Shown here: in pieces, positions 42,572-51,128 of the stretch
Layout: every line of letters starts with the position of its first letter
Position numbering within the stretch: position 1 is the first letter of the stretch
Origin: Parabacteroides gordonii MS-1 = DSM 23371
GTDB lineage: Bacteria > Bacteroidota > Bacteroidia > Bacteroidales > Tannerellaceae
Assembly (NCBI RefSeq): GCF_000969825.1
Contig: NZ_KQ033919.1
Location: 1,402,173-1,466,172, forward strand
DNA length: 64,000 nucleotides
Reading direction: 5' to 3'
Notes under the pieces: model-generated
The model's input: only the letters and a program-made list of their open reading frames with translations
Told to the model about the DNA's origin: nothing
The model's database searches: none
Made by a program: the position numbers and the translations under genes

Positions 42572-43858
42572 TTAAAACTTATACTGCAACCGCACTGTCA
42601 GCACATTGTCTTTGCGGTCTTGTTCGTAGCCTTTTACGAAGTCGCTCTTTTCGTTGAAGTTAAATTCGTAATAGGCCTGCACACGGATGTGTTTGTTGAA
42701 GCGGTACAGACCGCCGATACCAAATGTGCTTTGGGCCAGGTCGGTTTTAGAGGTGAATGTGTTTTCGGCACCGATCTCGTTTCCTTTCAGTTTCGTATTC
42801 GGGTCGTAGACGTCGTATTTGAATACGGCAGAGAAAGGGGAAGTGCCGATGTCCTGCACCAGATAAAAGAAATAACCGATAAAGGGACGCTTGAACAGGG
42901 CGTTTTCGGGAAGATCCTCCGGACGTGTTCCCGTATTCGGGCTTTTACTGCTTCCGGCAATTCCGGGCTGTGTACCTAAAAGACCTTCGGCACGCAACGA
43001 GGTTGTTCCCCATGAACTCAGGAAGCTGAACTGGGCGTCCATACCGATGTATTCGCGCTTCATATAAGTACCGGTTCTGCCTTTATCCACTTCGATAAAG
43101 CGTTTGCCGTCCATTTCATAAGCGGTCGTTGTCGGGTTGTAGACACCTCCGTTGTAGTAAGATACACCTGCACCCCATTTACCCCAGTTGCCGATTTCCT
43201 TGTCGGCACCCAGGCGTCCGATGAAGTCTTTGCGGCTGTCGGTTTCGCGGTTGATACTGTTACCGGCAAACAACCCGGCATCCAGACGGAGAAAGCCCAG
43301 CGGACTATCCTTCTTGGTACGAAGGGTCAGCATCGCTCCCAGATCGCGCTCGTCGGGAAAGAAGTACTGGATGATCGTGGCACGTTCGGGCGACTCGAGG
43401 CCACTGGTGGAATACCCGATCTCATGTCCGAAAGGACGGTTGAAAACACCGGCCATCAACTGGCTGCGCTTCGTCCAGGGATCTTTGATACCGATATACA
43501 GGTCGCGGAAGCTGACACCTTTGTCGTTGGCTTCGATCTGCACGGCTCCGGTACCGATGCCGTCGTTATATTCGAACTTCAGGCGACCACGGCGGATACC
43601 GATACGGTTGAAGCCTTTATCCTCGTGCTCGTTCTTGTCGCCCACTTTCAGGGTGGCATCCTCCTGTCCATACTGATATTGTCCCTGGATATAGGCGGAG
43701 ACTTTAAACTTGCTTAGTCCCTTCACTATCTTATCCAGCGTTGCTGTCTCTTCCGCAAGCGAATCGATGCGGGCATCTAACTGTTCCGTGTTCTGAGCTT
43801 CCGCGAGAAAGGGAAGCAGCGCCAACAGGGAGAGCGCCATAAATTTGATTACTTTCAT
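42572..43858 (-). CDS. OprO/P-type outer-membrane porin
   Basis: A 428-residue protein with signal peptide ending FLAEAQ, then a short coiled coil (TEQLDARIDSLAEETATLDKIVKGL), typical of trimeric porins of this class. The barrel follows with hallmark strands: FNRIGIRRGRLKFEYNDGIGTGAVQIEANDKG, FRDLYIGIKDPWTKRSQLMAGVFNRPFG and a final LTVRLQYKF. It may admit phosphate or polyphosphate, as family members do, but that specificity is inferred. It has its own promoter overlapping the terminator of the hexosaminidase gene. Confidence 0.88.
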   Translation of the reverse strand: MKVIKFMALSLLALLPFLAEAQNTEQLDARIDSLAEETATLDKIVKGLSKFKVSAYIQGQYQYGQEDATLKVGDKNEHEDKGFNRIGIRRGRLKFEYNDGIGTGAVQIEANDKGVSFRDLYIGIKDPWTKRSQLMAGVFNRPFGHEIGYSTSGLESPERATIIQYFFPDERDLGAMLTLRTKKDSPLGFLRLDAGLFAGNSINRETDSRKDFIGRLGADKEIGNWGKWGAGVSYYNGGVYNPTTTAYEMDGKRFIEVDKGRTGTYMKREYIGMDAQFSFLSSWGTTSLRAEGLLGTQPGIAGSSKSPNTGTRPEDLPENALFKRPFIGYFFYLVQDIGTSPFSAVFKYDVYDPNTKLKGNEIGAENTFTSKTDLAQSTFGIGGLYRFNKHIRVQAYYEFNFNEKSDFVKGYEQDRKDNVLTVRLQYKF

Positions 43859-43955
43859 TCCTAACTTTGTTGGTTGCGGTGAAAAATGTATTACATCACT
43901 GTTTCCGGCAGCAAAGAAAGCGCTTTTCTATTTCACACATATTTCAGTCTTGTTA

Positions 43956-43963
43956 CAAAGATA
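43956..43963 (-). promoter_or_regulatory. Promoter -7 element of the porin gene
   Basis: CAAAGATA on plus reads TATCTTTG on minus, 98 bp before the start. It directly adjoins the hairpin at 43965-44002, so GH20 termination and porin initiation are packed together. Confidence 0.6.
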
Positions 43964-43964
43964 A

Positions 43965-44002
43965 AACCAAGTTGTTACAAAAAGGTTACGAACAACTTGG
44001 TT
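43965..44002 (-). terminator. Terminator of the GH20 gene, overlapping the porin promoter region
   Basis: Perfect 12-bp arms AACCAAGTTGTT (43965-43976) and AACAACTTGGTT (43991-44002), followed on the minus strand by TTTTATC, 10 bp after the GH20 stop. The stem covers the expected -33 region of the porin promoter and could also act as an operator. Confidence 0.7.
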
Positions 44003-44011
44003 AAAATCCTA

Positions 44012-45931
44012 TCAGTCAACAGTCAGGTTACCGTGGCCGGTTCGTTTGTCCTTCTCGGCACGCTTCTCCAGCTCTTTTATTGTCAGGGATATGAGTTTAC
44101 CGACCGGCTTACCGTCGCGATAAGTAATGACACGCAGGCGGCTGGCTGTTTTCGGTATGCTCAGCGGTTCGCTGTACTTCGGAGTAAAGCAATCCGGGTC
44201 TGTATTATCGAATGTATAGTAGATATCCGTACCGGCAATCTCGCTTCCCAGTTCCACCTGCAACACGCCGTCCTGCAGATACGGGGTAACGATCGCATTA
44301 TACATACTGCGGGCATAGTTGATGCCGGCTTGGTCGGCACGAACGAAATGACGTTCTACACGGGGCCAGAACTTTTCCCAATCCGTTTGGGCAGGCCCAC
44401 TCCACAATACTTCAGCCAACGCCCAGCCGCGCGGCCAGGTCATATACTCGGCATGGCGGAAAGTAGGGATCGCTTCGCCCCAGACATTACCTTGTCCGCC
44501 CAGTACCATTTCGGCCGGAACGCCTTCGGGTACAGGGTTGAAGCTATACGAATCCGTCAGGCGGCACATGGAATAGGTGGCCGGTTCTACGGAAGGTTCT
44601 CCCTGATACAAATCCAGGTAACAATGTTCGGTCGGCGTCATAATCACATGATGCCCGGCTTTAGCCGATTTGATACCGCCATCCATACCGCGCCAGCTCA
44701 TGACGTTGGCATCGGGTGCCAGGCCGCCTTCCAGTATCTCGTCCCAGCCGACCAGCTTCTTGCCTTTCGATTTCAGCAGGTCGCCCATGCGGTGGATGAA
44801 ATAGCTCTGCAATTCTTCTTCGTTCTTCAGGTTCTCCGCTTTCATGCGTGCCTGGCAACGGGGGCATTTATGCCAGAAGCCTTTGAAACATTCGTCGCCA
44901 CCGATATGGATATACTCGTCCGGGAAAAGGGCGGCTACTTCCGTCAGCACCTTATCCATAAATTCGAAAGTAGACTCCTTGCCGATGCATAGCGTATTCT
45001 CATCTTCGCCATAGAATTTATTACCTACATTGAGTGCATCGGGGGCTTTCATACAAGCCAGTTCAGGATAAGAAACCAGAGCGGCTACACCATGACCGGG
45101 AACATCGATTTCAGGGATGACGCGTACAAAACGCTGGGCGGCATAGGCCAGCACTTCCTTCACCTCTTCCTGGGTATAGAAACCGCCGTAAGTACTCTCC
45201 TCACCCGGCTGCTGACGTTCGCGTCCCCACCAGTCGCCCACACGGGGAGCACGCCAGGCACCTACCTCGGTCAGTTTAGGTAGTGACTTAATTTCCAGAC
45301 GCCAACCCTGGTCGTCGGTCAGGTGCCAGTGGAAAACGTTCATTTTATATTCGGCCAACTCGTCGATGTACTTCATTACTTCCTCTTTCGTAAACCAGTG
45401 GCGGCTTACGTCCAGCATGAGGCCACGCCAGGGGAACTGGGGTTTATCGGTAATTTCCGTACAGGGGATTGTCCATTTCTTATCTTTGGGTTGTGCAGTC
45501 CCGCTTTTGATCTCTGCCGGAAGCATCTGCAACAAGGTTTGTACGCCGTAGAAGATTCCGGCAGGCTTATTCGCCGTAAGCAGGATATCGCCTTGTTTCA
45601 CTTTCAGGTGATAACCTTCATCTCCCAGAGCGGCATCATCCACCAGTTTGAATTCGATCTTTCCATGTTTCTCCACAGGGAGCGTGAAACCGGTGGCGGG
45701 AGCGATCTTACCATTCAGATAATCGGCGATGCCTTTCAGTTCTTCATTCGATTGATCCAGGGTAATTGCGGCGTTACGTGTCAGGGTAAAACAGTCTGAA
45801 CCGACAGTCATTTCCTGTGGAACAGGGATCAGAGCAATTTCTCCGTTCTCTGTAACACCCGACTTGTTTGCGCAGGATACACAAGCCAGCAACAGAGAGG
45901 CAGTAGCAAGACTCAACAGTGTTCTTTTCAT
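44012..45931 (-). CDS. GH20 beta-N-acetylhexosaminidase lipoprotein
   Basis: A 639-residue enzyme starting MKRTLLSLATASLLLACVSCANK (lipobox Cys). The N-terminal GH20b-type domain (ALIPVPQEMTVGSDCFTLTRNAAI) precedes the catalytic barrel. The catalytic Asp-Glu pair is in HIGGDECFKGFW (about D346-E347), with WHLTDDQGWRLEIKSLPKL and DVSRHWFTKEEV upstream. A C-terminal chitobiase-type beta domain (SEIAGTDIYYTFDNTDPDCFTPKYSEPLSIPKTASRLRVI) follows. It removes terminal GlcNAc/GalNAc from host glycans or peptidoglycan fragments, probably at the cell surface. Confidence 0.95.
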   Translation of the reverse strand: MKRTLLSLATASLLLACVSCANKSGVTENGEIALIPVPQEMTVGSDCFTLTRNAAITLDQSNEELKGIADYLNGKIAPATGFTLPVEKHGKIEFKLVDDAALGDEGYHLKVKQGDILLTANKPAGIFYGVQTLLQMLPAEIKSGTAQPKDKKWTIPCTEITDKPQFPWRGLMLDVSRHWFTKEEVMKYIDELAEYKMNVFHWHLTDDQGWRLEIKSLPKLTEVGAWRAPRVGDWWGRERQQPGEESTYGGFYTQEEVKEVLAYAAQRFVRVIPEIDVPGHGVAALVSYPELACMKAPDALNVGNKFYGEDENTLCIGKESTFEFMDKVLTEVAALFPDEYIHIGGDECFKGFWHKCPRCQARMKAENLKNEEELQSYFIHRMGDLLKSKGKKLVGWDEILEGGLAPDANVMSWRGMDGGIKSAKAGHHVIMTPTEHCYLDLYQGEPSVEPATYSMCRLTDSYSFNPVPEGVPAEMVLGGQGNVWGEAIPTFRHAEYMTWPRGWALAEVLWSGPAQTDWEKFWPRVERHFVRADQAGINYARSMYNAIVTPYLQDGVLQVELGSEIAGTDIYYTFDNTDPDCFTPKYSEPLSIPKTASRLRVITYRDGKPVGKLISLTIKELEKRAEKDKRTGHGNLTVD

Positions 45932-46006
45932 TATTATAAGTTTATGTTTGAAATTCTGCACGAAGATAAGCATTAGCTGATAAAACCGGACAGGGTTGGT
46001 AACAAA

Positions 46007-46051
46007 AAAGGCGGTGTGCCGTATGCATTCCTGCATAACTGACACACCGCC
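46007..46051 (-). terminator. Terminator after the second DUF6383 gene
   Basis: Hairpin with arms GGCGGTGTG and CACACCGCC, inner ATGCA/TGCAT, and a T6 run on the minus strand, 30 bp after the stop at 46081. Confidence 0.8.
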
Positions 46052-46080
46052 CGGGTATTTAATTACTAATATTTATCTGG

Positions 46081-49000
46081 TTACTTCACGATAGCTTTAA
46101 CAGCCTTTTCACCTTCCACACTTACTATTACAACTCCCTGAGGTACAGGTATCGTTGCATTGTCGGAAGTGACAGTCTGGTTTACAAGCGGCTGACCCAA
46201 TACGTTGGAAACAACGATCATCTTACCGCCTGCATTGCGTATGCTGATAGAACCGGTACCGGCAACTACGCTGATGGTTGAAGTCGAAACTTCATCGTTG
46301 GAAGTTGCAAAGTCGTCGGTATCTTCCAGGTTGAAGATCTGAGACTGGTTGATCAGTTCCTGCATGTTCTTGTCGTCATCTTCATGATTTCCGTTTTCTA
46401 CAGTAAACTCAGCCAATACAGGCACGCCATTGTGGATCTTCACCCATGCACCCTTGAAGGAAGCGATCTGTGATACGCCGTCCAGGTTAGACTCGAGCAA
46501 GAAGTCCTTATGATCGTCGTCTGTGTAACGCAGAGAGAATGCATAGTTCTTATGCAGGCCGTCTACCGGTTTCTTTTCGAAGAGCTCTTCATTGTACAGG
46601 TCGCGAGGATCAAGAACGCCGTCTTTAGTTCTCAGGTCTGCCAATTTCTTACCGTTCTTCAGAATATACAAGTATTCGCCGTCTGCATCTACCTGGTGAA
46701 CACCATCCACGAAACCAAGGCGGGTGTAAGACTGCCATTTGTAAGCGTCAGGATTGTTCAACATGTTCGTGCCGCCCTTTACAGAGTCAGTCAGGTTGAT
46801 CAGGAAGCTACCGGCCAGGTAACCGTTGTAATCACCTTCGTGCTCGCAACCCGGGTTGTAACCGTGTGTGTTACACCACTTACCGTCTGCTACGGAATCC
46901 GGACGTACAACCAACAGGTACTGAGGCATACGGTCGGTAGATTTTACTACATAATCTGCATAGATAGCAGTCGTGCTGTTTTCACCCGGTTTGATCATTT
47001 CTGCTGTCAAGCCTAAGAAGTTGAATTCGTCCTTAGCACCCGGTACGTTTACTGCATTATTAGAGTCTTCATACAGGAATTCCTTTCCTGCACCTCTTGC
47101 ACGGGACAGATTGATCGTCTTACCTTCTTCGCCCAGATCCATATACAATGGACGGTCGTCGGTGATAACGGCAAAGGCGGATGAGCGGTCTTCAGCTTCT
47201 TTATCCAGTTTGGTGATGCTTAACTTACCGATACCGTCGATGCAATGCGCTTGTCTCCAACCGTTGAATGCGTAAGAGTATTTCGGGATGTAGCATTTCT
47301 CATATTCTTCACAATCGTCACAATCGCCCGGATCAGGAGCAGGAGTATTGCGTAAAGTCAAAGAAGCAGGATAAGGACCATTATCATCTGGATTTTCAGG
47401 ACACTCAGGACACTCACACTCATCACAATTCATCTTGTTATTGAAGATATCGATCAGGATATAACATTTGTCATCGTCTTTACGCTGGTCGGCTTTCAGA
47501 TAGAATACACCGAGCTTGCCTTTGCCGGCTTCAATATCGTCGCGGCTCATCGGCTGATAGTAAGCAGTCTTACCGAATTCTTCTACCAGGGCGATATACA
47601 TCTTATCGTTATCGATGAGGTTCTTATCGCTCACTTTCAACACATAAGCAGTACGAGATAATTGCGGTAAGCCGGCAACACCTGCACCGTAACCAAACTC
47701 ATAGTTGGTTGCTTTAAAGTCTTCCGGAGCAATTTCCAGTTCATAAGTGGTAGACTGGCTTTCTATCGGCATGAAGGTATTGTCTACTACATTCAGATAG
47801 AGGTTGCCGTTAGCGAACAGGTTATAGTTCAAACGATACTTGGTGTAAAGCAATGATGCCGGATCAAGGTGTTTGTATCCGTGATGTTCGCTTGTCAGTG
47901 CTTCGTTATCTGTTACCGGAATGAAGTTATAGTTATGCAGGTGGTCTAACATCCAGAGACTGCATGAGCTACAACTGTTGTATTCAAATCCGGTATAGTT
48001 TTCATTGATCAGGAAAATATTACCGTCTTTATCTTTATATAACTGGCCTTCAAAGACCGGAACAGTATCCCGGCATATATCCCAGTAATAATCTCTATCA
48101 TAATACCTCCTGAGATCTACTGACGGAGTTTCACCTTCAAACAACGTGTTATAATCGAATGCATATTCACGGTTATAGATAGCAACGGTAGAGCGGTCAC
48201 CGCAACCGGTATGCTTAACAACCCACATGGTAGCAGGCATGTCGTCATAGTTCTGATCGTCTTCCGGAGCATCGAACATCATGCGTCCTGCCAGATTAGC
48301 CACCACATTCTTACCGTTGTCGGCACTCTTGATAAAGTAAATTCCTTCCGGCAATGTGGTACGTGTCAGATAATCGAAGTCACGGTTCTTGAAGAAGAAA
48401 CGGGTCTGTAGAGAGCCTGGGAGCTCATAGCCGCCATCCAATTCAGCATTCTTAGCTGTGAGTACAGACGTCTTATCAGTCAGGTAAGCCAAACGGAGAA
48501 CTACCGGACCGTATGTGTCGTTATGCTCCGGAGCAGCTACTCCATTGGCAGCCCATATCGCTGCCATATCATTATTGGTAGAGTTGAACGCATATTGAGC
48601 ATTTACCCATTGGCCGGAAGGTGCATTTTTCTGCAAAGCATTCATCGGCTCGATCACCAGACTGTCTTGTGAAGGATAATAAGTGAACTTGAAGAGAGAA
48701 CGGGCAATCCATGCTTTTGGTGTCAATCCAGTGATATCGTCCGGCATATTACTTGCATCCAGATCGCCTTCCATAAGGTCTAATTTCAGATCTTTACTGC
48801 TATTGGGGAAGTATTCGGTACTTACATATAAAGTACTGTAAGTTTCATAATCACCCTCTCTATCTCTTTCTCCCGGAACCTGTAATCTTACATACTGGTA
48901 TGCATCACCGGATTCAAGCCCAAGAAGCGCATCGGCACTATTTATTGAAGGGAAATAAGAGTCGTCATTCTCCACTGCGATAAATTGATTGGTCAGCAAC

Positions 49001-49824
49001 GGGCTAGCCACAGTCGGCTTAACTGTTGCGTCGAACTGCAAGTTCTTATCTTTTGGCAGAGATTCCGCTCCCCAGTTATTTGTATACTGGAAATCGACCA
49101 TTTGATTAACAGTTTTGGCATTTAATATGATACCACCGGCAAGAATAGGTTTTACCTTAATGATATCACCAATGATATTGGCCATAGCATCACCGGCTTC
49201 TGTTTTTGAATACTTCCAGGCCTGAAGCTCATTGTATCCATAATCGTTGTTCTTTTGCAAAACAAGAACCGAGTCCTGATTGCTGAAATAAGAATACAAA
49301 GGAGCAAAGTCGAAATCATCCACCTGCTTATCAGTCGTGTACCAAGCCCAGTTTTGTGTACAACCACCCAGAAAAGATCTGTATGGATAATCGTAAAGGC
49401 CATTCTCTAAGCCTTCCTGAGTATAAGCTTTCACATGCCCATACTCCAACTCCATATTTGTTTCTTTGTTCACAAACACGAAATTTTTCCCGCTACGTCC
49501 ATCATCGGTAGCTTTGATAGACCACAAAGAATAATTGATTGGGCAACCAGAACTCGGCTCTACCAGCTTCAAGATCAACCCATTGGTCCCATAATCATAA
49601 CTAAGGTCGCGATACTGCACCAATAGCTTGCCATCTTCATCTACCAACTGGTACCATTTGTCTGCTTCAAAATGGTTTACTTCATTATCAATCTCATCAC
49701 TGCTCATTACTTCCGTCGGGCGATACGTAATCTTATGTCCGCCGTAATTTTGGGCATATACATGAGTTGAAACACACACCGACAACAACAGGCCGGCAAT
49801 TAACGAGGTAATTGTTTTACTCAT
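46081..49824 (-). CDS. Giant secreted surface protein with DUF6383-like C-terminus (copy 2)
   Basis: A 1247-residue exported protein (signal peptide MSKTITSLIAGLLLSVCVSTHVYAQ). A cysteine-rich patch occurs mid-protein (NCDECECPECPENPDDNG, DPGDCDDCEEYEKC), unusual for this family. The C-terminal ~70 residues (SISIRNAGGKMIVVSNVLGQPLVNQTVTSDNATIPVPQGVVIVSVEGEKAVKAIVK) match the protein at 34268-38512. Shared motifs before it include GSFLINLTDSVKG.. and GRFLINLIDTANV.., so the relationship extends beyond the tail. Unlike copy 1 it has a correctly oriented promoter (49950-49957). An S-layer or surface-coat role is inferred. Confidence 0.8.
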   Translation of the reverse strand: MSKTITSLIAGLLLSVCVSTHVYAQNYGGHKITYRPTEVMSSDEIDNEVNHFEADKWYQLVDEDGKLLVQYRDLSYDYGTNGLILKLVEPSSGCPINYSLWSIKATDDGRSGKNFVFVNKETNMELEYGHVKAYTQEGLENGLYDYPYRSFLGGCTQNWAWYTTDKQVDDFDFAPLYSYFSNQDSVLVLQKNNDYGYNELQAWKYSKTEAGDAMANIIGDIIKVKPILAGGIILNAKTVNQMVDFQYTNNWGAESLPKDKNLQFDATVKPTVASPLLTNQFIAVENDDSYFPSINSADALLGLESGDAYQYVRLQVPGERDREGDYETYSTLYVSTEYFPNSSKDLKLDLMEGDLDASNMPDDITGLTPKAWIARSLFKFTYYPSQDSLVIEPMNALQKNAPSGQWVNAQYAFNSTNNDMAAIWAANGVAAPEHNDTYGPVVLRLAYLTDKTSVLTAKNAELDGGYELPGSLQTRFFFKNRDFDYLTRTTLPEGIYFIKSADNGKNVVANLAGRMMFDAPEDDQNYDDMPATMWVVKHTGCGDRSTVAIYNREYAFDYNTLFEGETPSVDLRRYYDRDYYWDICRDTVPVFEGQLYKDKDGNIFLINENYTGFEYNSCSSCSLWMLDHLHNYNFIPVTDNEALTSEHHGYKHLDPASLLYTKYRLNYNLFANGNLYLNVVDNTFMPIESQSTTYELEIAPEDFKATNYEFGYGAGVAGLPQLSRTAYVLKVSDKNLIDNDKMYIALVEEFGKTAYYQPMSRDDIEAGKGKLGVFYLKADQRKDDDKCYILIDIFNNKMNCDECECPECPENPDDNGPYPASLTLRNTPAPDPGDCDDCEEYEKCYIPKYSYAFNGWRQAHCIDGIGKLSITKLDKEAEDRSSAFAVITDDRPLYMDLGEEGKTINLSRARGAGKEFLYEDSNNAVNVPGAKDEFNFLGLTAEMIKPGENSTTAIYADYVVKSTDRMPQYLLVVRPDSVADGKWCNTHGYNPGCEHEGDYNGYLAGSFLINLTDSVKGGTNMLNNPDAYKWQSYTRLGFVDGVHQVDADGEYLYILKNGKKLADLRTKDGVLDPRDLYNEELFEKKPVDGLHKNYAFSLRYTDDDHKDFLLESNLDGVSQIASFKGAWVKIHNGVPVLAEFTVENGNHEDDDKNMQELINQSQIFNLEDTDDFATSNDEVSTSTISVVAGTGSISIRNAGGKMIVVSNVLGQPLVNQTVTSDNATIPVPQGVVIVSVEGEKAVKAIVK

Positions 49825-49892
49825 AAATTCTAAATTAAGTAATACTAAAATAAAGTTCTATATAAATCCTTTTCTATAATCTTCACTTATTC

Positions 49893-49918
49893 ATCCGGAT
49901 AAAGAATTTATCCGAAGA
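49893..49918 (-). other. Leader hairpin of the second DUF6383 gene
   Basis: CGGATAAA and TTTATCCG form an 8-bp stem with a GAA loop in the ~120-nt leader between the promoter and start codon. A stabilising 5' hairpin would suit an abundant surface-protein mRNA. Confidence 0.45.
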
Positions 49919-49949
49919 TGGTTACAACCAACTTATCAGGGGAATGGTA

Positions 49950-49957
49950 CAAAGATA
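49950..49957 (-). promoter_or_regulatory. Promoter -7 element of the second DUF6383 gene
   Basis: CAAAGATA on plus reads TATCTTTG on minus, 126 bp before the start codon. No flanking long inverted repeat was found, so this copy appears constitutively oriented on. Confidence 0.6.
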
Positions 49958-50129
49958 TAAATAACAATTTAATAGCAACTCTGCCATTACACTTTTTTAA
50001 CCATACGGTCAGTTCTATTATCAAAGGTGAGGATATTCATTACAAAATCCCGATTTTAACCATTCGGCATGCCGACATTGTGACAGGCAATAATAGTAGC
50101 TTTTATCACTAAATAGCACAAAACAAAAA

Positions 50130-50160
50130 AATAGGCCAGTCAGTTAATAACCAGCCTATT
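50130..50160 (-). terminator. Terminator downstream of the glycerophosphodiesterase gene
   Basis: Arms AATAGGC and GCCTATT followed by a T7 run on the minus strand. It lies ~180 bp after the phosphodiesterase stop, so array 5 would be inside that transcript's 3' UTR. Confidence 0.65.
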
Positions 50161-50185
50161 GCAGTCTCCTAAATTTTCCCAAGAA

Positions 50186-50284
50186 GGAAACGCAAGTTTC
50201 CTGCGGAAGAAACTGTAATTTCCTAGGCGGGAAACTTGCGTTTCCTCCTGAAGAAACTCCAGTTTCCTTAGCAGGAAACTGAGA
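50186..50284. repeat. 11-bp-phase GAAAC/TTTCC array (array 5)
   Basis: Half-units alternate exactly every 11 bp: (G/A)GAAAC at 50186, 50208, 50230, 50252 and 50274, and TTTCCT at 50197, 50219, 50241 and 50263. Each 22-bp unit is a small dyad such as GGAAACGCAAGTTTCC. A 60-codon minus-strand frame across it is a by-product of the repeat. Confidence 0.88.
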
Positions 50285-50342
50285 CGCGACAGTATGTCAT
50301 GCCGGGACTCTCCTACTCCCACAAGACTCTGTCTACCTTATT

Positions 50343-51110
50343 TTAGTTTTTCCTGATAATCTCCTTCAGCTCTTCGGGTTTGTCGGTAGTGATAAAATCC
50401 ACTCCCTGTGAGATCATCGACCGCATGACAGCCGGGTCATCCACAGTCCAGACATTAACGGTCAGTCCGGCCTCTTTCGCTTCGCGGATCCATTCGGGAT
50501 GTTTGTCGAATACCTTATAATGATAGTCCAGTCCGGTAAAGCCCAACACTTTAAGATCGGCCGGAGATACTTCACCACGCAGGTAAGCGACCTGTGCAGC
50601 AGGGGCACGGCGGATCAGCTCCTTACAGATATTCATACTGAAGGAGATATATTCCACCTGCTCTTCCAGCTGATACTGCTGAACCAGGGCCAGGATGGCA
50701 GTTACCGCCCGGTCTTCATTCACCACTCTTTTGTGGGGCTTTATTTCAAGGATCAGTTGTGTTCCCCGGTTCTGCTTACCTTGTATCAGGTATTCTTCGA
50801 GGGTAGGAAGTGTTTCCCCGTTTTTTAGTTTCAAATCTTTTATCTGCTCATAAAGAGAAGTTTCGATGCAGAATCCCTGGATGCTGTCGTCATGATTGAC
50901 CACAGGGATACCGTCTGCCGTGAGGCAAACATCGAATTCCGAACCATAAGCACCTACTTCATGCGCTTTATTCAACGCTGCGATAGAGTTTTGCGCAGAA
51001 CCTTCACAGTCCCAATAGCCACGGTGGGCAATTACTTTTGTCTGGGAAAATGCACTGCTTCCGCAAAGGAAGGCGGTAAGCAGCATCGTTAAGATCAATC
51101 TTTTCTTCAT
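50343..51110 (-). CDS. Glycerophosphodiester phosphodiesterase
   Basis: A 255-residue exported GDPD with signal peptide (TAFLCGSSAFSQ). The catalytic signature is AHRGYWDCEGSAQNSIAALNKAHEVGAYGSEFDVCLTADGIPVVNHDD, containing HRG, the E.D metal ligands and the second His. Later motifs are LILEIKPH and VNVWTVDD. It hydrolyses glycerophosphodiesters to glycerol-3-phosphate and alcohol in the periplasm. It lies 18 bp after an Oar-like TonB receptor on the same strand, so the two likely work together in phospholipid-derived nutrient use. Confidence 0.95.
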   Translation of the reverse strand: MKKRLILTMLLTAFLCGSSAFSQTKVIAHRGYWDCEGSAQNSIAALNKAHEVGAYGSEFDVCLTADGIPVVNHDDSIQGFCIETSLYEQIKDLKLKNGETLPTLEEYLIQGKQNRGTQLILEIKPHKRVVNEDRAVTAILALVQQYQLEEQVEYISFSMNICKELIRRAPAAQVAYLRGEVSPADLKVLGFTGLDYHYKVFDKHPEWIREAKEAGLTVNVWTVDDPAVMRSMISQGVDFITTDKPEELKEIIRKN

Positions 51111-51128
51111 TGTTTTATCTGTTATGTA

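Noticed and set aside
43859-45931. GH20 and porin as part of the SusC/SusD utilisation locus
   Set aside because: They are 10 kb away on the opposite strand with unrelated genes in between.
49918-50112. A 64-codon plus-strand frame upstream of the second DUF6383 gene
   Set aside because: It overlaps the minus-strand promoter and leader of that gene, has no ribosome-binding site and resembles no known protein.
50140-50322. A 60-codon minus-strand reading frame with repeated KLEFL/RKLAF-like words
   Set aside because: It is the translation of the 11-bp GAAAC/TTTCC array and its flanks; the repeat has a 22-bp period that does not keep a codon frame, and no start signal or promoter was seen.
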